Assembly (NCBI GenBank): GCA_963800325.1
Contig: CAWDAQ010000002.1
Location: 310,001 to 374,000 of the forward strand
From: CAWDAQ01 sp963800325
GTDB taxonomy: Bacteria; Actinomycetota; Actinomycetes; Actinomycetales; Dermatophilaceae
Length of the DNA: 64,000 nt
Reading direction: 5' to 3'
Shown in pieces: positions 16,763-24,718 of the stretch (position 1 is the stretch's first letter; each line of letters starts with the position of its first letter). The notes below the pieces were generated by a model. It saw only the letters and a list, made by a program, of their open reading frames with translations, did not search any database and had not been told where the DNA came from. The translations under genes and the position numbers were made by a program.

Positions 16763-17068
16763 GGGTCAGGCTCCTCGGGGGTCGGTGTGCTCCTCGCGCC
16801 CCGGGCGGGGCGTGCCGGCACCGATGCTATCGGCCCCCCGGCGACCCCCTCCTACCCGCGGTGCCCCCGCCGGCAGCGTGCGCGGGTCCGGTCGCCGGGG
16901 GCGCCGACTCCTCGGACGCCCGAGGACCCCGGCAGGTTGTGTCCGCACGCGTGGTCGCCCGGGGGCCGACCTCGCGGACCCACACCGATGGCGGCCGATG
17001 ACCACCGAGGACAACCGAGGACAACCGGTGCCGAACGGTGACGAACCGGGACCAGCGGTGACGCCCCG
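16763..17068. other. Intergenic region upstream of thrS
   Basis: 306 bp with no credible gene. It contains the presumed thrS promoter (TAGCAT on the minus strand at 16824-16829), a degenerate copy of the 43-bp palindromic repeat, and a short direct repeat CCGAGGACAA, twice in tandem near 17005-17025. I looked for a T-box leader (stem I, specifier, T-box sequence) and see none. Confidence 0.6.
16939..16981. repeat. 43-bp intergenic palindrome, copy A (degenerate)
   Basis: Starts GTGTCCGCACGCGTGGTCGC and ends CTCGCGGACC. Same length and internal pattern as the five better copies, with decayed arms. Lies between thrS and the MaoC gene. Confidence 0.7.
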
Positions 17069-18031
17069 TCAGCCGGGCGCTCGCGGCGTGTGCCGGAGGA
17101 CGAGGTGGACCCGGTCGCGGCCGGAGCGGAGGGCGGCGACCGTCGCCCCGCCCCCGCCCCTGCCGCCGTCGCCGGCGGCGAGGACGAGGTCGACCGTGCC
17201 CGGCAGCAGGACCGGTGCGCGGAACCACACCGCGGCGCTGCCCGGCTCGCTCGTGCGGGGCCCGAGCACGGCGAGGGTGGCCGCGCAGGTCCACATGCCG
17301 TGCGCGATCGCCCGCGGGAACCCGAGCGCCCGCGCGCTCAGCGGGTGGAGGTGGATGGGGTTGACGTCCCCCGAGACCGCGGCGTAGCGGCGGCCGAGGT
17401 CGCCGGGCAGCCGCCAGCGCGCCGACGGCGGGCCGGAGGGGGCGGTCGGGGCCGGCGTGCCCCGCGGCGCGTCCGGGTCGCCGGTCCCCCGGGAGAGGTA
17501 GGTGCTGCGTCCCTCCCACACGAGGTCGTGCTCGACCCGGGCCTCGGTGACGAGGTCGACGAGCCGTCCCCGGGGGTGGTCCCGAAGGTGTGCGGCGGAC
17601 ACGGTCACCTCGAGGGGGTCGCTCGCGGTGAGGGCCCGGTGGACGGTCATCGCGTTCTCGAGGTGGACCAGTCCGAGGAGGGGCAGCGGGAACTCCCGCC
17701 GGGCCATGAGCTCGGCCTGGAGCGGGAAGCCGACCAGGTGCGGCCAGGCCGGCGGGAGGACGTCCGAGACCGGGGCGCCGACGAGCCGTTGGTAGGCGGT
17801 CAGGCGCTCCCGGTCGGCGGGCCGCGGCGCCAGCCGGAGCCGGGCCGGCGGCAGCGCGTCCCCGCGCCCGCGGGCGCGGAGGAGGGTGCCGACGGACGCG
17901 CCGAGGGCCGACCTCGCGAGGACCGGCGCGACCCCGGGCGGGGAGTCGAAGGTCTCGACGGGCCCGCCGGCCGCCGCGGGGTCGTCACCCGCGCCGGGCT
18001 CGCCGGGCCGGACGGGCTCGGGGGCACCCAC
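17069..18031 (-). CDS. MaoC-like (R)-hydratase, HtdX type
   Basis: 320 aa. Double hot-dog hydratase that should hydrate trans-2-enoyl-thioesters. The MaoC motif is DVNPIHLHPLSARALGF followed by AIAHGMW (about residues 230-255), carrying the Asp/His catalytic pair. The N-terminal half is the degenerate first hot-dog. One base separates its GTG start from the upstream reductase gene, so they are one transcription unit. This matches the mycobacterial htdX-fabG4-fadA2 order (Rv0241c-Rv0243 region). Confidence 0.88.
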   Translation of the reverse strand: MGAPEPVRPGEPGAGDDPAAAGGPVETFDSPPGVAPVLARSALGASVGTLLRARGRGDALPPARLRLAPRPADRERLTAYQRLVGAPVSDVLPPAWPHLVGFPLQAELMARREFPLPLLGLVHLENAMTVHRALTASDPLEVTVSAAHLRDHPRGRLVDLVTEARVEHDLVWEGRSTYLSRGTGDPDAPRGTPAPTAPSGPPSARWRLPGDLGRRYAAVSGDVNPIHLHPLSARALGFPRAIAHGMWTCAATLAVLGPRTSEPGSAAVWFRAPVLLPGTVDLVLAAGDGGRGGGGATVAALRSGRDRVHLVLRHTPRAPG

Positions 18032-18032
18032 C

Positions 18033-19433
18033 TCAGGCCCCCATGAGGCCCTGGCCGCACACCCGGACCACGGCCCCGGTGACCGGGGCGCTGGCGCCCC
18101 ACGCGAGCCAGCCGATCGTCTCGGCGACGTCGACCGGCAGGCCGCCCTGGGAGAGCGAGTTCAGCCGCCGGCCCACCTCCCTCGTCGCCAGCGGGATGCG
18201 GGCGGTCATCTCGGTCTCGATGAACCCGGGGGCGACGGCGTTCGCGGTGACGCCCCGGCCGCGCAGGCCCTCGTCCTCGCCGAGCGCGCGCACGAGCCCG
18301 GCGAGGCCGGCCTTGGAGGCGGCGTAGTTGCTCTGCCCACGGTTCCCGGCGATCCCGGACACCGACGACAGGCAGACGACGCGCCCACCGTCCCGGACGC
18401 CGTCCGGTCCGAGGAGGGTCTCGTTCATCCGCAGCACCGAGCCGAGGTTGACGTCGATGACGGACCGCCAGCGGTCGGCGTCGGTGTTGGCGAGCAGCTT
18501 GTCGCGGGTGATCCCGGCGTTGTGCACGACGACGTCGAGGCCGCCGTGGCGGGACCGGGCGTGCTCGAGGATCCGGGCGCCGGCCTCGGGGGCGGTGACG
18601 TCGAGCTGGAGTGCGGTGCCGGCGACCTCGTTGGCGACCGCGGCGAGCGGGTCGCCCGCGGCGGGCACGTCGACGCAGACGACGCTCGCCCCGTCCCGCG
18701 TGAGGGTGCGGGCCACCTCGGCCCCGATGCCCCGGGCGGCGCCGGTGACGACGGCGACGCGGCCGGCCAGGGGCCGCTCCCAGTCCCCCGGCGGGTCGGG
18801 TCGCAGGCCGTCGTCGACGGTGAGCGGCACGACCTGCCCGGACACGAACGCCGAGCGTCCCGAGAGGAGGAACCGCACGACGCCGTCCACCGCGGTCTCG
18901 GCGCCCCGGGGGACGTGGACGAGGTTGGCGGTCCCGCCGCCGCGCATCTCCTTCCCGACCGACCGGACGACGCCCTCGAGGGCCTGGCGGGTCGCCGCGA
19001 GCGCCGGGTCGACCGCCTCGGTGCCGTCCGTGTCGTGGGTGTCGTGGGTGTCGTCGGTGTCGTCGGTGCCGTCGTGCGGGGGCCGCCCGAGCACGACGAC
19101 GCGCCCGCCCGCCCCGAGGGTGCGCAGCGCGGGGGCGAGGACGGCCCGGAGCGTCTCCAGGTCCTCCGGCGAGGCGACCCGGGTGAGGTCGAGGACGACC
19201 GCCCCCACGGACGTCGACGGCGACTGCGCGACCGGCACGCCCCAGCCGTGCAGGACCCCGCGCAGGTGCGCCGCGCACGGCGCGTCGCCGTGGCCGGCGA
19301 GCAGGACCTCCCCCGGGACGAGCGGGTCCCCCGGCCGGTGCCGTCGCAGCCGGGCGGGGCGGGGCAGGCCGAGGGCGCTCGCGATCCGCCGGCCGGGGCC
19401 GGAGCGGACGAGGTCGGCGTAGGTGTCGGCCAT
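18033..19433 (-). CDS. 3-oxoacyl-thioester reductase, FabG4-type SDR
   Basis: 466 aa, the long two-domain type. Residues 1-210 form the N-terminal flavodoxin-like domain seen in mycobacterial FabG4; the second half is a short-chain dehydrogenase with TGAARGIG (cofactor loop, about 237), HNAGITRDKLL, catalytic Ser in CLSSVSGIAGNRG and Tyr/Lys in SNYAASKAG. It would reduce 3-oxoacyl groups with NAD(P)H. A His/Asp/Thr repeat around residue 125 is coded by a 9-bp array. The ATG has a GAGAGGAAG ribosome-binding site. Confidence 0.9.
   Translation of the reverse strand: MADTYADLVRSGPGRRIASALGLPRPARLRRHRPGDPLVPGEVLLAGHGDAPCAAHLRGVLHGWGVPVAQSPSTSVGAVVLDLTRVASPEDLETLRAVLAPALRTLGAGGRVVVLGRPPHDGTDDTDDTHDTHDTDGTEAVDPALAATRQALEGVVRSVGKEMRGGGTANLVHVPRGAETAVDGVVRFLLSGRSAFVSGQVVPLTVDDGLRPDPPGDWERPLAGRVAVVTGAARGIGAEVARTLTRDGASVVCVDVPAAGDPLAAVANEVAGTALQLDVTAPEAGARILEHARSRHGGLDVVVHNAGITRDKLLANTDADRWRSVIDVNLGSVLRMNETLLGPDGVRDGGRVVCLSSVSGIAGNRGQSNYAASKAGLAGLVRALGEDEGLRGRGVTANAVAPGFIETEMTARIPLATREVGRRLNSLSQGGLPVDVAETIGWLAWGASAPVTGAVVRVCGQGLMGA
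19027..19071. repeat. 9-bp tandem array inside the FabG4-like gene
   Basis: Five imperfect units close to TGGGTGTCG. They code for alternating Asp/Thr/His residues in the N-terminal domain, probably a surface loop. In frame. Confidence 0.8.
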
Positions 19434-19488
19434 GGGCTTCCTCTCGAACGGGGGGACCACCTCGGCGGTGTCGCCGGGCGTGGGTGGG

Positions 19489-20778
19489 TCAGGCGGCCTC
19501 GAGCACGGCGACGACGCCCTGGCCGCCGGCGGCGCACACCGAGACCACTCCGCGGGCGCCGCTGCCGCGCTCGTGGAGCAGCTTCGCGAGGGTGGCGACG
19601 ACGCGTCCCCCGGTCGCGGCGAACGGGTGCCCGGCGGCGAGCGAGGAGCCGGTGACGTTGAGGCGGTCCCGGTCGACGTGCCCGAGCGGGCCGTCGCGGC
19701 CGAGCCGCTCGCGGCAGAACTCCTCGTCCTCCCACGCGGCGAGGGTGACGAGCACCGTCGCCGCGAACGCCTCGTGCACCTCGACGAGGTCGAAGTCCCC
19801 CAGCCGCATGCCGACGCGGTCCAGCAGGCGCGGCAGCGCGTACACCGGCGCGGTGAGCAGCCCCTCGTCGCCACGGACGTAGTCCACCGCGGCGGTCTCG
19901 GCGTCGACGACGTGGGCGAGCGGGGTGAGCCCGTGCTCGGCGGCCCACTCGTCGCTGCCGAGCAGGACGGTGGACGCGCCGTCGGTCAACGGCGTGGAGT
20001 TCCCCGCGGTCATCGTCGCGTGGCCGTCCCGCCCGAACACCGGGCGCAGCCGGGCGAGCTGCTCCATCGAGGAGTCCGGGCGGAGCGTGGCGTCCCGGGT
20101 GAGCCCGAGGTAGGGGGTGAGGAGGTCGTCGAAGAACCCGCGGTCGTACGCGGCGGCGAGGCGGTGGTGGCTCGTCATCGCGAGCTCGTCCTGCGCCTCG
20201 CGGCTGACGCCCCACCTCGCCGCGGTGATCGCCATGTGCTCGCCCATCGACAGGCCGGTCCGCGGCTCGGCGTTCGCCGGGCTCTCGGGGACCAGGTGCC
20301 CGGGCCGGAGGCCGGCGAGCGCGACCGCCCGCTCCCGGAGGCTGCGGGCCCCCGCGGCCCGCAGCAGGGTCCGCCGCAGGCCCTCCCCCACCGCGATCGG
20401 TGCGTCCGAGGCGCTGTCGGCGCCGCCGGCGACGCCGCAGTCGACCTGTCCGAGCGCGATCTTGTTCGCGACGAGCACGGTCGCCTCGAGCCCGGTCGCG
20501 CACGCCTGCTGCACGTCGTAGGCGGGGGTCGTCGCGGCGAGGCTGGAGCCGAGGACCGCCTCCCGGGTGAGGTTGAAGTCGCGGCTGTGCTTGACGACCG
20601 CCCCGCCGGCGACCTCCCCGAGCCTTCGGCCGGCGAGCCCGTAGCGGGCGACGAGCCCCTCGAGGGCCGCGGTGAGCATGTCCTGGGTCGAGGCCTCGGC
20701 GTACGGCCCGAACTGTCGGGCGAACGGGATCCGGTTGCCGCCGAGCACGGCGGCACGACGCGGCGCGGAACCTGCCAC
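19489..20778 (-). CDS. Thiolase (acetyl-CoA acetyltransferase family, FadA2-like)
   Basis: 429 aa. Catalyses thiolytic cleavage or formation of 3-ketoacyl-CoA. The three catalytic blocks are present: nucleophile Cys in VQQACATGLEA (about 90), His in EVHEAFAATV, and Cys in VSVCAAGGQG near the C-terminus, plus GHPFAATGGR. I prefer the GTG at 20778: AAGGGAG lies 5 bases upstream and the conserved sequence starts right after it. An in-frame GTG at 20796 would add six residues. Divergent from the TetR gene across an operator-rich gap; its partners are the reductase and hydratase downstream. Confidence 0.9.
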   Translation of the reverse strand: MAGSAPRRAAVLGGNRIPFARQFGPYAEASTQDMLTAALEGLVARYGLAGRRLGEVAGGAVVKHSRDFNLTREAVLGSSLAATTPAYDVQQACATGLEATVLVANKIALGQVDCGVAGGADSASDAPIAVGEGLRRTLLRAAGARSLRERAVALAGLRPGHLVPESPANAEPRTGLSMGEHMAITAARWGVSREAQDELAMTSHHRLAAAYDRGFFDDLLTPYLGLTRDATLRPDSSMEQLARLRPVFGRDGHATMTAGNSTPLTDGASTVLLGSDEWAAEHGLTPLAHVVDAETAAVDYVRGDEGLLTAPVYALPRLLDRVGMRLGDFDLVEVHEAFAATVLVTLAAWEDEEFCRERLGRDGPLGHVDRDRLNVTGSSLAAGHPFAATGGRVVATLAKLLHERGSGARGVVSVCAAGGQGVVAVLEAA

Positions 20779-20817
20779 GGTCACTCCCTTCGACACGGGC
20801 GCCGGCGGTCGGCGCTA

Positions 20818-20829
20818 TTCGGTACCGAA
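20818..20829. promoter_or_regulatory. 12-bp palindrome in the thiolase-TetR gap
   Basis: TTCGGTACCGAA is perfectly symmetric. It lies two bases from the larger operator and upstream of the thiolase gene, in the right place to act on the leftward promoter. It shares the GGTAC core with the larger operator, so it may be a second, weaker half of the same control region. Confidence 0.6.
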
Positions 20830-20831
20830 GG

Positions 20832-20856
20832 TAGCAGGTACACCGGGTACCTGCTA
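20832..20856. promoter_or_regulatory. Putative TetR operator: perfect 10-bp inverted repeat
   Basis: TAGCAGGTAC and its exact inverse GTACCTGCTA flank a 5-base spacer ACCGG. The right end overlaps a TAGCGT -10-like box (20855-20860) that stands 7 bases before the GTG of the TetR gene, so binding would block the regulator's own promoter and probably the divergent thiolase promoter. Confidence 0.8.
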
Positions 20857-20867
20857 GCGTCGGGAGG

Positions 20868-21725
20868 GTGGCGAGCACGACGGAACCCGTGACGAGCACC
20901 ACGCCGCCCCCCGGCGTCGGGCCCGATCGGCCGGACGGGCCTGCGGCAGGGGTGACCGACGGGCGCAGCACGCGCTGGGAGGAGCACCGGCGCCAGCGCC
21001 GGCGCGAGCTCGTCGAGGCCACCCTGCGGGCCATCCGCACCCACGGCCCCCGGGTCGGGATGGACGAGATCGCCGCCGCCGCGGGAACCAGCAAGACCGT
21101 GTTCTACCGGCACTTCACCGACCGCGCCGGCCTCTACCGGGCCGTCGCGGAGCGGGTCGACCGCATCATCCTGCGCGACCTCGCGCGTGCGCTCGGGGTC
21201 ACCGGGACCGACCTCGCCGACCTCGAGGGGCACCCCCGCGACCTCATCGCGGCCGCGGTGGGCGCCTACCTCGGTCTCGTCGAGAAGGACCCGCAGGTGT
21301 ACCGGTTCGTCGTCGCGGCACCGCTGCTGGACCGCGGCGACCTCGTCGAGACCGGGGACCCCGCCGGCGTCGTCAGCGGGCACGTCGCCGAGCAGATCGC
21401 GGGGCTCGTCCGCGGGGCGCTCGTCGCCGCCGGGCTCGACCCGGCCCCCGCGCGGGCCTGGGGCCACGGCGTCGTCGGGCTCGTGCGTGCCGCCGCGGAC
21501 GCATGGTTGGTGGACGGGTTGGTGGACGGGGTGGTGGACGACGGGGTGGTGGACGAGCGCGTCGCCGGGCCCGACCGGTCGGGTGGGACGCCCGCCCGGG
21601 TGACGCGGGAGGAGCTGACCGCGCACCTGACGGCGCTCGCGTGGTCCGGCCTGTCCCCGGCCTGGCCGACCGGCGGGAGCGACACCGCAGGGGCGGGGGA
21701 CTCCCCGAGGGAGGAGGGGCGATGA
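20868..21725 (+). CDS. TetR-family transcriptional regulator of the fatty-acyl module
   Basis: 285 aa. N-terminal ~40 residues are disordered; the helix-turn-helix is MDEIAAAAGTSKTVFYRHFT (about residues 65-84). The ligand domain follows, and the C-terminus is an acidic tail with a Val-Asp-Gly repeat from a 12-bp array. It overlaps the acyl-CoA oxidase gene (ATGA), so regulator and enzyme are co-transcribed. It is divergent from the thiolase operon, and a perfect inverted repeat abuts its start. An acyl-CoA is the likely ligand by context. Confidence 0.9.
   Translation: MASTTEPVTSTTPPPGVGPDRPDGPAAGVTDGRSTRWEEHRRQRRRELVEATLRAIRTHGPRVGMDEIAAAAGTSKTVFYRHFTDRAGLYRAVAERVDRIILRDLARALGVTGTDLADLEGHPRDLIAAAVGAYLGLVEKDPQVYRFVVAAPLLDRGDLVETGDPAGVVSGHVAEQIAGLVRGALVAAGLDPAPARAWGHGVVGLVRAAADAWLVDGLVDGVVDDGVVDERVAGPDRSGGTPARVTREELTAHLTALAWSGLSPAWPTGGSDTAGAGDSPREEGR
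21507..21542. repeat. 12-bp tandem array in the TetR gene
   Basis: Three units: TTGGTGGACGGG twice and GTGGTGGACGAC, with a fourth diverged copy after it. Encodes Leu/Val-Val-Asp-Gly repeats in the C-terminal part of the regulator. Confidence 0.8.
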
Positions 21726-23752
21726 CGACCGCCGACGCGCTGCGGGCCGTCCTCGACGGCCGGTGGGCCGAGGTCCGCGACCGGGTCCGGAGCGAGGTGC
21801 CGCCGGAGTGGTACTCCCCTCCGGTCCGGGAGCTGACGATCGAGGAGCACCGGGCCCGCACGCTCGAGCGGCTCCAGGTCCTCGCCGGGTTCGACTACGC
21901 CGGCCTCGGACTGCCGGCCGAGCTCGGGGGCGCCGGGGACCTCGGCGCGCAGCTGACCGCCTTCGAGGTGCTCGGCCACGCCGACCTGTCCCTGTTCGTC
22001 AAGACCGGCGTCCAGTTCGGCCTGTTCGGCGGCGCGATCGCGGGGCTGGGCACCCGCGCCCACCACGAGCGCTACCTCGGGCCGGCCCTCGACGCCAGCC
22101 TGCCCGGCTGCTTCGCCATGACCGAGACGGGCCACGGCTCGGACGTGCAGTCCCTGGAGACGACCGCGACCTACGACCCGGCGACCGACGAGCTCGTCAT
22201 CGCCACCCCCGGCCCGTCGGCGCGCAAGGACTACATCGGCGGGGCGGCCCGGGACGCCCGGGTGGCCGCGGTGTTCGCCCAGCTCGTCGTGGGCGGCGAG
22301 GACCACGGCGTCCACTGCGTGCTCGTCCCCGTCCGCGACGGGTCCGGCGAGCCGTGCCCCGGGGTGACCATCGAGGACTGCGGCCCCAAGGCCGGGCTGC
22401 GCGGGGTCGACAACGGACGGCTGTCCTTCGACGGCGTGCGCGTCCCCCGCTCGGCCCTGCTCGACCGCTACGGCTCCATCGACGACGAGGGCCGCTACAC
22501 CTCTCCCATCGAGAACCCTTCGCGCCGGTTCTTCACGATGCTCGGCACCCTCGTCCGGGGGCGGGTCTCCGTCGCCGCCGGGGCGGGCGCCGCCACCCGG
22601 TCGGCCCTGACGCTCGCGGTCCGCTACGCCCTCCACCGGCGCCAGTTCCGGGCCCCGGGAACGGGTGAGGAGGTCGCCCTGCTCGACTACGGCACCCACC
22701 AGCGGCGCCTGCTCCCCGCGCTGGCGACGTCCTACGCCCTCGCGCTGGCGCAGAACCGGCTCGTCGAGCGGCTCGACGTGGTGACCCGCGGCGAGGCCGA
22801 CGACACCGCGCAACGTGAGCTCGAGGCCCGGGCCGCCGGGCTGAAGGCGGTGACGACGGCGCACGCGACCGCGACGATCCAGGCGTGCCGGGAGGCGTGC
22901 GGCGGCGCCGGGTACCTCTCGGTGAACCGGCTCGCCGACCTCAAGGCCGACACCGACGTCTTCACGACGTTCGAGGGCGACAACACCGTGCTGCTCCAGC
23001 TCGTCGCGAAGGGGATGCTGACGAACTACGCCGAGGCCTTCCACGAGCTCGACGCGCTCGGCACGGTCAGGTTCGGCGCCCGCGTCCTCATCGAGGCCGT
23101 GGTCGAGCGGACCGTCGGGGGCGCGACGCTGCAACGGCTCGTCGCCGCCGCCCCCGGCCGGGACTCCCCGCAGGCGCTCCGGGACCGGGGCACCCTCCTC
23201 GGGCTCGTCGAGGACCGCGAGCGCCACCTGACCGAGACGCTCGCCGCCCGGCTGCGCGGCCGGGAGTCGGAGGACCCGCTGACCACGCTGACCCAGACCC
23301 AGGACCACCTCGTCGAGGCCGCCCGGGCCCACGTCGACCGGGTGGTCCTCGAGGCCTTCGTCTCGGCCGTCGAGGACGTCGGCGGTGGGGGCGGCCGGGG
23401 TGGGGACGGCCCGGGTGGGGACGCTCGGGATGGGGACGGCGCCGGTGACGTCGGCCCCTCCGCGGCGGGCCTGCTCGCCCGGGTCTGCGACCTCCACGCG
23501 CTGAGCACGGTCGAGGCCCACTGCGCCTGGTACCTCGAGCACGGTCGGCTCACGCCGGGCCGGTCCAAGCAGGTCCACGCCCTCGTCGCGCAGGCGTGCG
23601 CCGACCTCCGTCCGCACGCGGCCACCCTCGTCGACGCGTTCGGGATCCCGGACCCGTGGCTGGCCACGGAGATGCTCGGCGACACCGACCCGGTGGACGC
23701 CGGCGCGGCCGCGGGTGGGGTCGGGGTGGGGCCGGAGCGACGCTCGGCCTGA
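21722..23752 (+). CDS. Acyl-CoA oxidase/dehydrogenase
   Basis: 676 aa, longer than the ~390 aa acyl-CoA dehydrogenases and matching the peroxisomal-type acyl-CoA oxidase architecture. Visible are CFAMTETGHGSDVQSLET (FAD/substrate site), PSARKDYIGGAARD, and FEGDNTVLLQLVAKGML, the oxidase-type segment before the C-terminal helical domain. It would introduce the first double bond of beta-oxidation, passing electrons to oxygen or to ETF; sequence alone does not settle which. A Gly/Asp-rich repeat lies near residue 555. Start ATG overlaps the TetR stop; six bases separate its stop from the VOC gene. Confidence 0.88.
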   Translation: MTTADALRAVLDGRWAEVRDRVRSEVPPEWYSPPVRELTIEEHRARTLERLQVLAGFDYAGLGLPAELGGAGDLGAQLTAFEVLGHADLSLFVKTGVQFGLFGGAIAGLGTRAHHERYLGPALDASLPGCFAMTETGHGSDVQSLETTATYDPATDELVIATPGPSARKDYIGGAARDARVAAVFAQLVVGGEDHGVHCVLVPVRDGSGEPCPGVTIEDCGPKAGLRGVDNGRLSFDGVRVPRSALLDRYGSIDDEGRYTSPIENPSRRFFTMLGTLVRGRVSVAAGAGAATRSALTLAVRYALHRRQFRAPGTGEEVALLDYGTHQRRLLPALATSYALALAQNRLVERLDVVTRGEADDTAQRELEARAAGLKAVTTAHATATIQACREACGGAGYLSVNRLADLKADTDVFTTFEGDNTVLLQLVAKGMLTNYAEAFHELDALGTVRFGARVLIEAVVERTVGGATLQRLVAAAPGRDSPQALRDRGTLLGLVEDRERHLTETLAARLRGRESEDPLTTLTQTQDHLVEAARAHVDRVVLEAFVSAVEDVGGGGGRGGDGPGGDARDGDGAGDVGPSAAGLLARVCDLHALSTVEAHCAWYLEHGRLTPGRSKQVHALVAQACADLRPHAATLVDAFGIPDPWLATEMLGDTDPVDAGAAAGGVGVGPERRSA

Positions 23753-23758
23753 CGGGAC

Positions 23759-24181
23759 TCAGTCGCCGCGCCGGACGGTCCCGTCGTCCTCGACGATCCA
23801 GAGCGGGTTGTGAGCGACCTCCCACGGGTGGCCGTCGGGGTCGATGAACACCCCCGAGTAGCCGCCCCAGAACGTCGGGGCGCCGGAGCGACCGATCGTG
23901 GCCCCGGCCTCCTCGGCCTCGGCGAGGACGGCATCGACCTCGTCGGGGCTGCGGACGTTGTGCGCCAGGGTGATCCCGCCCCACCCGCCGTCGTCCTCGA
24001 CGACGCTGTCCTCGGCGAGCTGGTCGCGGTCCCACAGCGCGAGGACCATCCCGCCGCAGCTGAAGAAGACGGCGTCGTCGTCGACGTCGTCGTCGCACAC
24101 CCAGCCGAGGTCCTCGTAGAAGGTGCGGGCACGGGTCAGGTCGGTGACCCCGAGGGTGACGAGGCTCAGGCGCTGCTCCAT
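23759..24181 (-). CDS. VOC-superfamily (glyoxalase-like) protein
   Basis: 140 aa with the paired beta-alpha-beta-beta-beta modules of the vicinal oxygen chelate fold: VTLGVTDLTRARTFYEDLGW at the start and GVFIDPDGHPWEVAHNP at the end. Single-module proteins of this type include fosfomycin/bleomycin resistance and glyoxalase-like enzymes; metal ligands cannot be assigned with confidence and the substrate is unknown. Ten bases separate it from the MOSC gene upstream on the same strand. Confidence 0.85.
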   Translation of the reverse strand: MEQRLSLVTLGVTDLTRARTFYEDLGWVCDDDVDDDAVFFSCGGMVLALWDRDQLAEDSVVEDDGGWGGITLAHNVRSPDEVDAVLAEAEEAGATIGRSGAPTFWGGYSGVFIDPDGHPWEVAHNPLWIVEDDGTVRRGD

Positions 24182-24191
24182 GGCGCAGACG

Positions 24192-24533
24192 CTACTCCCC
24201 GTCGGTGACCGTCACGGGGTCGCCCACGCGGACCGTGCCGGGGATGCGCACGTCCGCGTACACCCCCGGGCACGTGCCGGACGTCGCGCCGATCTCGAGG
24301 ACGACCTCGCCGACCGCGAGGACCCGTCCGACGCTCGCGGCGAGGTCCCGGGCGGTCAGGTCGACGACGAGGTTGGCGCGCACCCCGGCGGCCTCCTCGG
24401 CCGCGACGAGGTGCACCGCGGCGCGCTTGCGCCGGCTGCCGGCGAGCCCGTCCGGTCCGACGGCGCACTCGGTGAGCGCGCGGCCGGGCTCCCCCTTGGC
24501 CGGGTGGATCTCGATGTGGGTCACGGCCGCCAT
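24192..24533 (-). CDS. Short MOSC-domain protein
   Basis: 113 aa. MOSC domains are sulphur-carrier relatives of the molybdenum-cofactor sulphurase C-terminus. Features: GPDGLAGSRRKRAAVHLV near the start, RANLVVDLTARDL, the conserved Cys in ATSGTCPGVYADV, and GDPVTVTD at the end. It is shorter than typical stand-alone MOSC proteins (about 150-220 aa) but appears complete. Partner enzymes are not encoded nearby. Confidence 0.82.
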   Translation of the reverse strand: MAAVTHIEIHPAKGEPGRALTECAVGPDGLAGSRRKRAAVHLVAAEEAAGVRANLVVDLTARDLAASVGRVLAVGEVVLEIGATSGTCPGVYADVRIPGTVRVGDPVTVTDGE

Positions 24534-24597
24534 GGGTCCACGCTAGCGCCGCCCCACCCCGTGACACGGTCCGCGCAGGTCCCGCGAGGTCCGCGTC

Positions 24598-24640
24598 GCG
24601 TCCGCAGGGTCGGCGCCCCGGCGGCCATCCGTGCGGACGC
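24598..24640. repeat. 43-bp intergenic palindrome, copy B
   Basis: Arms GCGTCCGCA and TGCGGACGC are exact inverses; the inner part (GGGTCGGCGCC ... GGCGGCCATCC) pairs at about 8 of 11 positions, giving a long imperfect hairpin. First of a head-to-tail pair with 61-bp period in the gap between the RpiR and MOSC genes. Confidence 0.88.
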
Positions 24641-24658
24641 AGCCGGGGCGGTCCCGTC

Positions 24659-24701
24659 GCGTCCGCAGGGTCGGCGCTCCGGCGGCCATCCGTGCGGACG
24701 C
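24659..24701. repeat. 43-bp intergenic palindrome, copy C
   Basis: Differs from copy B at one inner position (C to T in GGCGCTCCGG). Same orientation, start exactly 61 bases after copy B, 18-base spacer between them. Confidence 0.88.
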
Positions 24702-24718
24702 AACCGGGTCGGGGTGCG

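Noticed and set aside
16763..17068. T-box riboswitch before thrS.
   Set aside because: No T-box sequence, specifier loop or stem I found; actinobacterial T-boxes are known mainly before ileS.
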